This document shows positions 25,764 through 57,841 of a stretch of 64,000 bases of DNA, piece after piece. The position numbers and the translations under genes are program-made. The notes under the pieces are model-generated. The model had not been told where the DNA came from and did no database searches. It was given only the letters and a program-made list of their open reading frames with translations. Origin of the DNA: Syngnathus acus (taxonomy: Eukaryota; Chordata; Actinopteri; Syngnathiformes; Syngnathidae); the NCBI RefSeq assembly GCF_901709675.1, contig NC_051093.1, forward strand, positions 5,539,053-5,603,052. The letters run 5' to 3'. Numbering within the stretch: the first letter of the stretch is position 1; each line of letters opens with the position of its first letter.

Positions 25764-27261
25764 ATGGAGTCGCTTTACCACCAGACAAATAAGTGAGTTA
25801 CTTGGGAAATACTCATCTGATTAGCTAACTAGCTAGCCATTTGCTTAAATTCTACTTTCGATTAGGCACATCCAGGAGGTGCAGTCGCTTATTGGGAATC
25901 TGGAGAGAACAGATCGCCAGTCAGTTCACTGTGAGTATTTATTGCAGAAGCTACAGTCACACTGGCTCACTTTGATGTATTCAGAGTAAGCGACAACCAG
26001 TGTGTGTTTGTACACGTGTATTCCTTCCTGTTCTCCTTTTAAAGGCTAATTAATGTCCATTCCGCACGCACTTCTTGTTATGACTGCCCGTGCTTGATTC
26101 TTTTGTGTGCTTGGTGATCAGTTTGGAACAGGAAACTGCAGGGCTGGGTTCTTTTAGAGATAAGGGTGGGAAGTTTGCAACAACCAACCCATCAAAAACT
26201 GTAAATTGGAAGAATACTTAAGACGTAAATGTGATAACCACCGATTAAGTACAATATGGTGACAATAGCAACTAAAGACTGTGTACAGTCCGCTTAAGAA
26301 ATTGATTTGCAAGTGCATAAGACTGTGAAGTGAATTCAGATTAGTATATTTTATTGATTTATATAGTGTCCATTGCTCTACAAATGCAGCCCCTCAATTT
26401 TACATAATACAATGGTTGTCTTATCTTACTGTTCAGTGTTAGAGAATGAAATTCATGCTCGAATTGAGCAGATCTTCAACCACTTAGAGCGTCTGGAGAT
26501 CCTGGCCAGTAAGGAGCCACCCAACCGCCGCCAGAATGCCAAACTGTGAGTTGGGCGAGTCATCTCCTCAAAGTGGAAGTCACAAAGAATGATTATCTTT
26601 GACAAGTGTTTTGGTCCCACTTGAAAAGGCGTGTGGACCAGCTCAAGTATGACGTCCAGCATCTTCGCACCGCCCTGCAGAACTTCCAGCACAGACGCTA
26701 CACTCATGAGGCCCAGGAGCGAGAACGGGAGGAGCTCATGAGCCGGACCTTCACCACCAATGTCAGTGCCGCCCATTGTGTGCATAAAATAGGCGATAAA
26801 CAGCTGGAAACAGTCGAATGATCATTGTCATTTCCACAGGATGCAGACACGTCCATCCCCATCGACGAGACGCTGCAGCTCAACACCAACCTACACAACG
26901 CACACAGAGGCATGGACGACCTGCTGGGAAGCGGAAGTGGCATCCTCAACGGGCTGAGAGATCAAAGATCTTCGCTCAAGGTAAGTGCGTAAGCCCTTTG
27001 GGAAGATGAAAAGCTAAGCTGTGGGTGGTACAGTTTAGAAAGCTAAATTCTGGGCTGTCTTGTTGGGATGTAAAGTAAGGATGCTGTTTTTGTTGCCAGG
27101 GCACCCACAAGAAGATGCTGGATGTGGCCAACATGCTGGGCCTGTCCAACACGGTGATGCGGATCATCGAGAGACGAGCCACCCAGGATAAGTGGATCAT
27201 GATCGGAGGGATGCTGCTCACGTGCATCTTCATGTTCCTGGTGATACGATATCTGGGATAA
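25764..27261 (+). CDS. gosr2: Golgi SNAP receptor complex member 2 (membrin), complete
   Basis: Qb-SNARE that drives fusion of ER-derived vesicles at the cis-Golgi together with syntaxin-5, Bet1 and Sec22b (family knowledge). Six exons: 25764-25792, 25866-25930, 26437-26545, 26629-26761, 26840-26980 and 27100-27261, with all phases consistent. The product is 212 aa, the same length as human. An N-terminal helical region (about 1-110) carries the conserved [19 protein letters not shown]. The SNARE helix covers about 118-188, with [11 protein letters not shown] near its end. A C-terminal membrane anchor (about 191-210, [18 protein letters not shown]) ends two residues after the last hydrophobic stretch. 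Gly144, altered in human progressive myoclonus epilepsy (G144W), is conserved. The gene is tail-to-tail with gpatch8. Confidence 0.97.
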
Positions 27262-27565
27262 ACTGAGAAAGACCCACGGACACAGACATTTTTTTTAATT
27301 GTGCCGTCACGGTTGTCATTGATGTACCTTCCGAACAGTATTCCACCCCTTTGGACCCACTCCTTTGAAATACAAGCTGTTCTGAAATGTATATTTCAAT
27401 TTTTTTGTTTCAGACAAATATACGAGTAACAAGCTACATGGTTGTTTTGAGGATTAAAATGTGACATTGTCTTAAATTGAGGTGAAAGGTTAAACAATTG
27501 TACAGCTCATTTTTGTGATTTACAGTTGCATCTAGTCTCACTATGTGAGTGATTTAATAATTTTA

Positions 27566-27571
27566 AATAAA
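27566..27571 (+). promoter_or_regulatory. Polyadenylation signal of gosr2
   Basis: AATAAA about 305 bp after the gosr2 stop. It is followed by a T/GT-rich stretch (27,590-27,600) suited to a downstream element. Confidence 0.6.
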
Positions 27572-27599
27572 ACTTGCATGACTCCCTCGCTTGTCTTAT

Positions 27600-27920
27600 T
27601 TTAATTACATCTAGGACTTGAAATATTTTGCCTATGGAGTGCCAACGATATCGCTATTTGAGGTTTGGAATCTAAAGAACAATCCTGCCACCTACTGGCA
27701 ATATTGGATATCTACCACTGAGTTGTCAGTAGCCGTTAAATTATTCCAAAAATCAAAACAAAAAGCAAGGGATGAACTCAAGGATTTATTGGGTGACACA
27801 ATTCCCGTTTTAAAGCAAAATACAGAGTAGCTACAGTTTGAACATCCTCCCTAGACCCATCGAGGCAGGTGAGCAACTTCCTTGACCAATAACAACTGCT
27901 AGAATGTTAAGGTTATTCTA
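27600..27920. other. Short convergent spacer between gosr2 and gpatch8 3' ends
   Basis: About 330 bp separate the likely polyadenylation sites of two convergent genes. A 70-codon open frame at 27,618-27,830 (+) has no family likeness, and I do not call it a gene. Confidence 0.5.
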
Positions 27921-27927
27921 TAGCAGC

Positions 27928-27933
27928 TTTATT
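27928..27933 (-). promoter_or_regulatory. Candidate polyadenylation signal of gpatch8
   Basis: TTTATT on the plus strand, that is AATAAA on the gpatch8 strand, about 565 bp beyond the gpatch8 stop codon. Confidence 0.5.
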
Positions 27934-28497
27934 TACAGAAAAAAATACACAGAGCAACAAAAAAACACCCTTCTTTGAAAAGCTCATATTGGAAAATAAT
28001 TTATAAACGAAAACAAATTATTGCAGTATACTACAATCATTGACTAAGATTTCAGTGCAAGAAATGTCACCTGGCATTGCGAATTGGGGGCGACTTGGAT
28101 CGTTACGTGAATAATAGTCGCAATGATCTATAGGCCACCAACGCTTCTTTGGGTGGGATTCTTCAGATTGCACACTTAGATATGTACACATTACTGCAAG
28201 TGAGTAAAAGTAGTCCTATTAAAGCAGGGGTGGTCATCCTTAGATGGCAAATGGGGCTGTATACAGTTGCTCACCCCTGGATTATTTTTCTCATTTATTT
28301 TTTTTGTCACTGGCTGTAGAAGAACATAAAAAACAACAGGGAAAAAAAACAAGTGGTTTAAAAAAAAAAATAAAAATCCTGTTTGCGTACCGCATGAAAA
28401 CAACAAACCAGTGTCTGGAGAAAGTCTTAGGAGAAAAGAATATTTGCAAAAACCTCCAAAAGAGAGGAATAAGTGTTCAATCAGACTTCTCACCTGC

Positions 28498-44450
<15,953 letters not shown>

Positions 44451-44459
44451 TTTCTTAAC

Positions 44460-46750
44460 AGAGCAGCTTCTCTTTGCTGACCGTGTGTGTCCCCCGGCGG
44501 AGCACACCACTGTGATGCGCACTCGGTAGACTACAGTATTAGCTGCCAATTAGCCTCGATCAAGCTAACACAAGACAGGCAAATTGAAAGGAATGTTATT
44601 GTTGAAGGCGCTAATGCTAAAACTGTACGGTTAGAAATAACATCTTTCATGTATACATTTCCTTGGGTGTACTGAAAGTAACATATTTGGCACAGTATTG
44701 TTCATGACCACTTGGGTACTAGTTTAGACAAGTGTCTCCATCTAGTGGTAACTAAACTCCAGACTTAACGCTTTTTGTTTCCAATCTAGTACAGATTCAT
44801 CCAGTATTACAGTAAAATAATGAGAATTGTCTTAATGAATTTACGCAATGGAAACGAAGGACGACGTTGAACACACTAACTTGTTTACTGAACGGGATAT
44901 ACAACACCAACAAACAAGTATTTGTTTGATTGCTCGTTTATGTTATAAAGTGTAAGACGCACTAAAACTAAGGGTTCGTGCATTTATGTGGGTTTGTTTA
45001 TGACTTGATTAAAAAGCGATTGGCGTGAAACCCTGTTGACCTATGTCAAGCTATTGTTTAATCTGCCACTTCCTACCAACTAATTTTACCTTCAGATTAA
45101 AAGATAATGTGTCATTTGTAAAAGGTCAAAGAATGTAACGACACTAGTGCCTAATGAAGAAAGAAAGTCTTCTCACAAGTCCACATTATTAAACTTCAAA
45201 ATATTGTGCAGATTTCATTGCTGATGAGGTATAAGAGTAAAATGACATTTACTTTGGAAAAATGAATCAGCCAGCAAAAAAAACACAAATTCACTCAAAC
45301 TTACTTTTCCATCGCCAGCAAACGACCAACGCCTACTAATAAAACACTCGGTAAGTAAACAAATATCATCCAGATTTTACTTTTGGGAGTTTGTGTGCTT
45401 CCAAATATTGTGTTCATTATCCTTATTATTCGCGATGTCAACATTTCACATAAAATAACCCGATTTTTTGTCCATTTCCGGTCTCGCGCGGACGTTTTCT
45501 TCTTTTGCTCAAAGTTTATGTGGCAAAAAATAGCACGAGAAGATAAACGGGTAAACACAAGTTAGAAACAAAAGATGGCATGAGTCAAATTTCGTTTCAA
45601 AGTCCGTTTGTTCGAATGTTGGTGCATTATCTTGGGTTATTATCCGTCTTGTTACATTTTGCGGGTTCTGCTTACTCAAACTCGGCCAAAATCCCACGAT
45701 CTTTTTTTTTTTTTTAAGTTGGCATGCATTTACATGATATAGACCAGAATTTCCCATTTCCCCTAGATTGACAACACACAGTTGACATTTTAAACTGTGC
45801 TAAACTGGGGGAAATAATGTACAGAAAAGTTAATAAACTGGTTAAATGGTATTAATAAGGGGGGGGTGCTTCAAATTTGCTTCATGAAACAGTTCTATTT
45901 TTGAAGCCTCTAGTTGGCACTCAAGTTCAACATTGGACTGAAAGTACACCATGTTTTTACTCCTTTAATTAAGCTAACGGTGCAATCACTAGGAAATAAC
46001 CCAAATCTTATTGACAGCTGTCAAATTGCAACAGTAAATGTTTTAAAATGACAAAAGTCACTAAAAACACGCTTTGTAACAACACCAATTAATTACGTAT
46101 GAATTAGACTGTAATTACAAGCACAAATCACCAACTATAAAGTACAACAAATTTGATCAAAACACACCAGAGTACACCAAGTATGCTGACAAAACCCAAC
46201 ATGAATTAAATCTGCAAGCGGCAATGAATTGACGCCATGTTCAGACGACGTCGGCAAAAAAGATTCACATTACATCACTTGTATAGTTGTTATACGCACA
46301 CAAGACAGTCAACATTGCATGTCGTATAATTTTCATCAATTATTTCTTTACTGCTGTGGCAAGTGGCCAAAAATCTCCGGCCGTTGCCAAGCGTCCAATG
46401 TGTGTCTGTAAATCGAGCCCCCTTTTCACTACTCTTACTAAAGCCTTTGGAATTTCATTAATCTGCGTGGGTGTGTGCAAGCGGCACAAGTTAGCTCAAG
46501 ATAGCCACTGTCGCTATGCGGAGTTCAACTCAAGCGGAGACTGCAAGAGGATTCAGTTAACAATAGTGCAAGTGCATTTTTAACAACGTCTCAAACATAC
46601 AACTTTATTTATATAATGCATATTACAACAGCTGTAACAAAGCACTTCATAAATCCCAAAAACAGTGAAAACAATCAATTAAAATATATATTAATACACA
46701 GTAACATGTTTTGTATTGGTCCAAGTGAATCCACATTAGCGTCACTGCCC
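44460..46750. other. Divergent spacer between gpatch8 and map3k14
   Basis: Holds the gpatch8 promoter at its left edge and, probably, the map3k14 promoter at its right. No coding sequence was recognised. The middle part (44.7-46.7 kb) is AT-rich, with no structured repeats beyond short A/T runs. Confidence 0.5.
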
Positions 46751-46789
46751 GACGTCACGTTTTATATTTCTTTTGTGCGGAACAGCCGT

Positions 46790-47112
46790 CGAGTGTGATC
46801 CGCCTTCGGCCAAATAGGTCGTGGCGTTGCGTTTCCCCCGAGTCGTCAGACTCCGCCTACCGAAGGAGCAAAGGGCTGGAGCAGTGGTTGCAGTGTGTGT
46901 CAAGAGCACAAAGGACAGGAGCCTCTCTAGCACCTTCATTGCTAATTTCTCCCATGTAGCGTTGGAGACCTCAGCTCAGGGACGTTTTTTTTCTCAAGAG
47001 TTTGGCAATTTTGTTTATGCTCTGCGACTGTCTTCCTTCTTTCCGCTTGTTCGGGGTGTGCCTTCTTAAGGAAGCAACATTCGGATCGCTTTTGTTCTGC
47101 GAGAGCCAGAAG
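46790..47112 (+). other. Possible 5' non-coding exon of map3k14
   Basis: A GC-richer stretch ends in AGAAG followed by GTAATG, a plausible donor. The next acceptor on this strand, a pyrimidine-rich tract ending in CACAG at 47,692, lies 8 bp before the map3k14 start codon, so an upstream untranslated exon must exist. This block is the best local candidate, but its extent is not proven. Confidence 0.35.
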
Positions 47113-47700
47113 GTAATGACCTCACTCGACCGACTGCTTGGAATATAAAATGTGTCCACATGCTGAGGTCTTGAGAAGCTATCAATGTGTGTGCACTAAT
47201 GTCTTCAGTGTTGGAATGCAACACGCTGAGACGACATACTTGTTGATTGTTAGTAGTGTCGGCAGTTCCCTTAAGTGAAACCAAACGCTCGAGTTATTCC
47301 ACGAAACAATTTTGCTCAGCGGGCCGGACTGGATTTCCTGTGTCAGGTCTAGCCGCCATAAAACATTGAGGTGCCTTTAAAACTACACATGTACATTTCC
47401 TGTCATGGAAATGTCAGTGTAGCTGAGTCAAGTCACCGCATATGATGAATGTAATCACTCATCAGGGCTCTTTGGTTTACTTCTAAGGACAGGTGACCTA
47501 ACAACACAACAAATCTAGAATTATATAATAAAACTGAAAATATCATTTGGATTCAGAAAGCTGTTGCTTGGATATCATTTACTGTCAACCTTGTAAAACA
47601 ACTTCGCTTGTCTTCAATGTTTGTGATGAAATGAACAAAACTCTAGTACCATGTGAGAAGCATGCTTTGTTTTTCTTTTCCAAATCTCACAGCAGCAGAT

Positions 47701-52675
<4,975 letters not shown>

Positions 52676-52821
52676 GCGTTAAACAAAAATGAAATCACTG
52701 ACATGATTTCATGTCATCTTCTGGCTTTTGTTGCCCCTCACAGCCATCAACATCTAGATCTTCTTTATAGGTCTGTGACTATGTGGCTGAATTTTTTAAT
52801 GCTGATCCTGTACTTAACCTT

Positions 52822-52827
52822 AATAAA
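52822..52827 (+). promoter_or_regulatory. Polyadenylation signal of map3k14
   Basis: AATAAA about 147 bp after the map3k14 stop codon; the first such hexamer downstream. Confidence 0.6.
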
Positions 52828-53035
52828 AGACTGAATCATTACATACTTTTATCTAAAATGCAAAAACTCTTGATTGTGGAAAAATACACATGTAATTGTT
52901 TTATATTAAAAAAATTGCAGTTTAAATCTGTTATGTTCTCTTGATCTGCATTTGGACTAAATTGTCCATTGGGTGTTTATCTTGTTATATACAAGTTTAA
53001 AAAAAAATACAGAGGAAAACGAAATGAGTTAAAGG

Positions 53036-53041
53036 TTTAAT
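53036..53041 (-). promoter_or_regulatory. Candidate polyadenylation signal of bax (ATTAAA variant)
   Basis: TTTAAT on the plus strand, that is ATTAAA on the bax strand, about 815 bp past the bax stop. I saw no canonical AATAAA on that strand between here and the stop. Confidence 0.3.
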
Positions 53042-53192
53042 AGCCATATAACAACAAACAAACTCATTTTCAAAGTGGTTGTTTTTTTTTTTCTTCCAGG
53101 GCTTGATTTGAAACTTCTAGAAAGGTAATAGAAAAGGTGAAAATTTCAGTATATAAAAAAAACAAGACCAAGGCACTGACAAACAACAAATC

Positions 53193-53213
53193 TTTTTTTT
53201 TTTTTTTTTTTTT
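53193..53213 (+). repeat. T21 homopolymer in the bax 3' region
   Basis: Uninterrupted T run. It would be an A-rich tract in the bax transcript if the 3' UTR reaches this far. Confidence 0.85.
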
Positions 53214-53856
53214 GCTGTGTAGACAAAACTGATTTTTGAATTACTTTTTCAGAATAAAGTATTCAAACAAGTGAGGTACGCCAAACCTTGATTTGTGACC
53301 AGACACACGCGCAATTTATAACAAATGCTGGTCCAGAGTGTGACTAGATTACAAATGCAGACTCCATTTAAGAAGACAACAGAACGGCTCGAGTAACCAT
53401 GTGACTTGTCCACATATTGCTTTGGATACAGAAGTTAAACAAAACAGGATAGAAACAGTGGCCAACTTTTTTTTTTTTAAATCTAGCTGACAAGTATTGT
53501 TGGTCTCCTAAATAAAGAAAGAAGTCAATATTGACTTGAAAGTCACTGCACATTGACGAATCGCATAAGATGCATACTTTCTGGATGAAAAGGTGAAAAC
53601 CACCTCCAAATGACAGCAGAAAACCAAAATACAGTGAGTTTTTTCTTTTTTGTACCAAATAAGGTAAAAAATAAATTATTTAAAACGCATTCCCTCGCTC
53701 AGGCGCATGTGTGTGCCTCCCCAAAAACAGCCTTTAGTGCAACCGGCTCACATGACACTGGGGTAGAAGGGTGGAAGGATGGAGGCTACAACGGCGCCAC
53801 GGTCCTTACAAAAAGTTCTCATGCAAGTTCTTTGTTCTCCTTGGCCTTCTTTCGCC

Positions 53857-55227
53857 CTACGAGTGCGTTCCTCCCATTTGGCGAGTCACGAGGATCGTGG
53901 CTATGACCCCCGCCGTGAACACGGCCACCGTTTGCCATGTCGGAGTACCAAAATAAGAGCCAATGCTCTCCTTGAAAAAAATAAATAATACAAGGAGTGT
54001 GTTTGGATGAGAAAGAAAGAAAGCAGCGCTTGGTTGTGTGCTGATTTGTAATGTCCTTACCCAGCCTCCTTGCTCCCAGATCCAATTGACAAAGTGGTCA
54101 CGGAAGTATTCGATAGCAAAGCTGATGATGGTTCTGATGATGTCAGGAACTTGATTCATGAGCGCCTGGAGTTAAAATTTCCCTCAGTATTCGTAACATT
54201 CTCGGCGTTTATTTGTCTCGACTCACCTTGATGACGAGTCGACAGGCCAGGTAAAAGAGAGTGACCACTCGGCCCCAGCTGAACTTTCCGTCGGAGAAGA
54301 GCTCGACGGCCACCTTCAAAAACACCTCCTTTGAGGGTCTCAGCGAAGGGCAGTTGATCATTCTTGGATTTCGATACGTAGATATTCATATTCTTTGAAT
54401 ACAGGAAGAAAAACAATGATCTCAAATGGGCCAAACGCTTACCGTTGGAGCTCAGCGTTGCCATCCAGCTCGTCTCCAATCTTCTGCAGGCACTCGGCCA
54501 GCTTTTTATGGTTGGGGTCACATATCTGGCCTCCACCCAACTGGTCCCGGGTCACCAAGGTGCTGTTATCTCCGTGCCGGCGGACTCGCTCGAAAATGAA
54601 ACTGAAAGGGGGGGGGGGAATAATAATTTTATGTCGGGGGGGGGGGCATGTTTTGTTACATGACGATTGAGCTTACTCCTTTAACAAGACGGTTCCGAGT
54701 TCCAATATTTGCTCCTTGGCATCGCCTGCAAAACACAAAACAGGATAGACGTAATTTTAAAAAAGCGCTTACAGTTACCCATTTTCAATATTGCTTCTTT
54801 ACTAGTTGAGTTGGTCACCATACCAATTCACATTCCCTTACACAACAAATGTAAAGATCAACACAAGCTCGGCTGATTATCTTGCAAGAGAAGCAAAAGC
54901 AAGGCTATAACAAATATAAAAAAACAATGCGTCCCGATTACAAAATAGGCCAGCATTTTGAGGTCACGGTCGTTTGTTTCCTCTTGACTTCGCTCGAGAC
55001 TAACTTGGGGCGCGAGCTAACATGCGGCTAACGACTCACCTCTCGTGGCTGCATTTCGCCAACGAGAAATTAAACCACAGGCGTAGAATGAAAACAAATG
55101 GCAACAGGGCAGTATCGTGTACACGTTACAAAGCGCCGGCAATGCTGTCACGAGTACTTTTGTAGAGCATAACAAAGGTGAGACTGGCTAACCTACCCAG
55201 TCCGCCTCCTCCCGGGTGCGCTGCCAT
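53857..55227 (-). CDS. bax: Apoptosis regulator BAX, complete
   Basis: Pro-apoptotic Bcl-2 family protein that moves to mitochondria and permeabilises the outer membrane (family knowledge). Exons in transcript order: 55227-55197, 54725-54677, 54601-54443, 54362-54227, 54165-54061 and 53970-53857. Phases fit, giving 197 aa (human 192). A Gly-rich start (MAAHPGGGG) precedes helix 1. BH3 is LAECLQKIGDELDGN (61-75), with the invariant Leu and Asp. BH1 is FSWGRVVTLFYLACR (about 107-121), and BH2 includes WIWEQGGW (153-160). A C-terminal anchor (about 171-189) follows the conserved SYFGTPTWQT. The likeness is to the Bax (fish baxa) branch, not Bak or Bok. An E-box and ETS-like words precede the start. 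Human BAX lies on another chromosome than the neighbours here. Confidence 0.95.
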
Positions 55228-55271
55228 CTTGATTTGTGCTCAAACACACTGCTGGAACTTCCGCATTAAAA

Positions 55272-55277
55272 CACGTG
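55272..55277. promoter_or_regulatory. CACGTG E-box upstream of bax
   Basis: Palindromic E-box, read as GGTCACGTG on the bax strand, a USF/TFE3-type site, about 45 bp upstream of the bax ATG. An ETS-like ACTTCCGC word sits beside it. Function is inferred from the motif and position only. Confidence 0.4.
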
Positions 55278-56127
55278 ACCACTTGTTTGTTGCTGGCAAG
55301 CGGTGCGATGATGTCATATTTGTTTATGTCTTAAAGCTCGACTAAATGCCGTATTATTTAACCAAATAAATATTTTATGGTGTTTTTCCGTGTAGCCAGT
55401 GGTCAAACGCTGGTTTGTGTAATTTATGTATTTGAAAAACCTCGATTTTCGTGTGACGTAATTTCCCTGCCTTTAATGCAAATGTGAAACCCAAAACATT
55501 TAGCAAGATACCAACAAATATGTCCATAATAAGTGACAATAAACCCGACATACACAAAAATGTTTTTGGAGATCCTTGCGTGTGGAGAAATACTAATAAA
55601 TGTCATAGTTCGGAACTCTAAATTAATATCAGTGACAGTTGGCGGTTTGGTGAAGTAATTTTGGGTTGAGGAGATTATTACGACAAAAATCAAGATTTAT
55701 AGTGTGGTTGTATGTAGATAATAGCTCAAAACGTGACTAATTTGAATGAAAAAATCAGAATTCGTGACTTTCCCACAAAGTTCAGGAGAAATTGAACCAT
55801 AGTTACCTCTCAGACGCCAAATAGATGTTCATTTGTGAAACTTTTCAAATTATAATAGAAAACAGACCTAGGCAATTTTTCCCTCACTTTACATGTCGTT
55901 CCTTCATTCTAAAGCTTTGTGATGATGACTTCTCGAAATTGATTGGCTGGGAGACGGTCACATGGGCTCGTTTGACCTTTTATGCTGCCAAATAAATTCT
56001 AGACATGTGACAATAGACATATTTCTTCAGTATTCTGGAAAATTAATCCCATGTAAAACATGTGATGATGGGATTAAGCGGCCTTTGGGGTACATTGGTG
56101 GAATTGTCTCACCTGGATGACATATTT

Positions 56128-56335
56128 ACCTGTCCTCTGTCTCAGAGGAGTTGATAGGTGGAATCACAATGACATCACACTATGTAATTTTAAAACTTGA
56201 GCTTGTTGGACTGAATGTCCAATTTAAATTGCACCGCATGACCTCACAATTAGCACTGTGCTAATTATCTGTCCTCTTACCTAGAGGACTTCATGATGAC
56301 ATCACAGTGTGTAATTTTAAACTATAAGGAATGGC
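56128..56335 (+). repeat. Imperfect direct repeat in the bax-arl5c spacer
   Basis: Two units share CTGTCCTCT, then AGAGGA, then ATGACATCACA followed by TGTAATTTTAAA. One unit covers about 56,128-56,195, the other about 56,268-56,325. They look like a diverged tandem duplication, or two fragments of one dispersed repeat. Confidence 0.6.
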
Positions 56336-56932
56336 CGTCCGAGATAAATTCCGCCAATGCCGGAGGAGATCGTCCCAGCAGCAAGGATGCAAATCCTAAG
56401 CAGCTTTGGTTCTTGGCTCTCGGCAGCGGCAAGAAGGTGCCTCCTGCCGACACCCTTATTTGGAAACCCTCACCACCTGCTCAATGGTGCACCGCCACCG
56501 CAAACCGAGCGTACTCCTCTCCACAGGAAACCCAACAAACACGTCCTGCTTTATCAGGTGACAGGAAGCTGCTCTGCCCACAGTCGACACACTCATTGCT
56601 GGCGCCACCTGTACACCATAAGCTCCATGTTGAGCTGCATGCATCACAGGAGGACGCCTCAGCAGTTGTATATTTCCTCACCGAAAGCATTTTGCCAAAG
56701 CGACAAACAAGTTTCCAAAGTGCTTGGACTCTTGGCACAGGCGGCTAGTTCAGTCGTGGCAGCAAGCAGATGCATGACATTTTGGTTCTTGGAGAGCATC
56801 AAAAGAAAATTTATTTCCTGCTTGAAGTTGGTGGTGATGCTGTATGTCATACTGTGCATTAGGAACTTGGTAGTGGATTGTGTTGACCTTCTAATTGCTA
56901 TTCTTTACTTAATTATGCTGTTTGGATTTTGA
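56293..56932 (+). other. GC-richer open patch with overlapping reading frames, unassigned
   Basis: Between AT-rich flanks, about 400 bp (56,330-56,750) is GC-richer and open in two plus-strand frames at once (151 codons from 56,293 and 191 codons from 56,357). The longer frame ends in a hydrophobic stretch, but that part falls in AT-rich DNA where hydrophobic codons arise by chance. I recognise no family. It could be a degraded retrocopy, a lncRNA exon or a mobile-element remnant, and I do not call it a gene. Confidence 0.3.
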
Positions 56933-57059
56933 AATGAAGACAGAATGTACAAATATGATGACATCAATACTGCGTATGTGGCAGAGCAACAAGGAAAATG
57001 TTTTGATAAAATACCTAGCGAAATCCTTAATATCTTGAGACGACATACAAACTCAGATA

Positions 57060-57065
57060 TTTATT
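57060..57065 (-). promoter_or_regulatory. Candidate polyadenylation signal of arl5c
   Basis: TTTATT on plus (AATAAA on the gene strand), about 780 bp beyond the arl5c stop. The 3' UTR would be AT-rich. Confidence 0.35.
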
Positions 57066-57841
57066 TATCACAGCACATGTGAAGTCAAAAACCCTTGAAA
57101 ACGTTCGGAAAAAGGAAACCACGCAGATAATGATCCACAATGTGTTTTTTTTCCTCTGTAATGTAATGCTACAACATGGCTGACATTTCATACCAACCAG
57201 CGAGAAAATAAGCTTTCTATATTTGGGAAAATACAATTATTAAGTCAAAACATAATTGTATTATATAAACTACATGGTCAAAAGAGTACATTTTTTTTAA
57301 TTATAAAATTGGGTGAATTCCTTCAGAAATTGCAGTTTATAAATAAATATATACAGTATCATAAATAATTGCGTAAAAATATTCTCTGATATAAACCATC
57401 TTTAAATTATATTGCTGGACTATTGTTTTCATTTCAAAAAATAAATTAATCACCAACATTACAAATACCCAGTTTAGTTAATTCCCAGTAATTCCTGCTG
57501 ATTTCCATTCAAATAATTTTACTTAAAAAAAAATAGAAATCTATTGCATACAATCCAAGAAATACTGTATGTACAAAATTACTTGGCTTCTCTCCCAGCA
57601 CAAAGTAGACAGTAAAACCAAACGACTATACTTTCAGTCTTGCTTCAAGTCGAGCATAAAGAACAATCAAGTCTTTCATGTACAAATAATTACATGGTGA
57701 ATAATCTCAATTTACGCTGACGTGAATGAGGCGCACCTTTTTTGGATGCCGATCGTATTCAGCTGAGGTAGACAGTGTCGCAGGAAATGTTCAGTGTTAC
57801 GCAATCCTGATGTAACCTTTGATTAAGAACCGGCAGGATCT

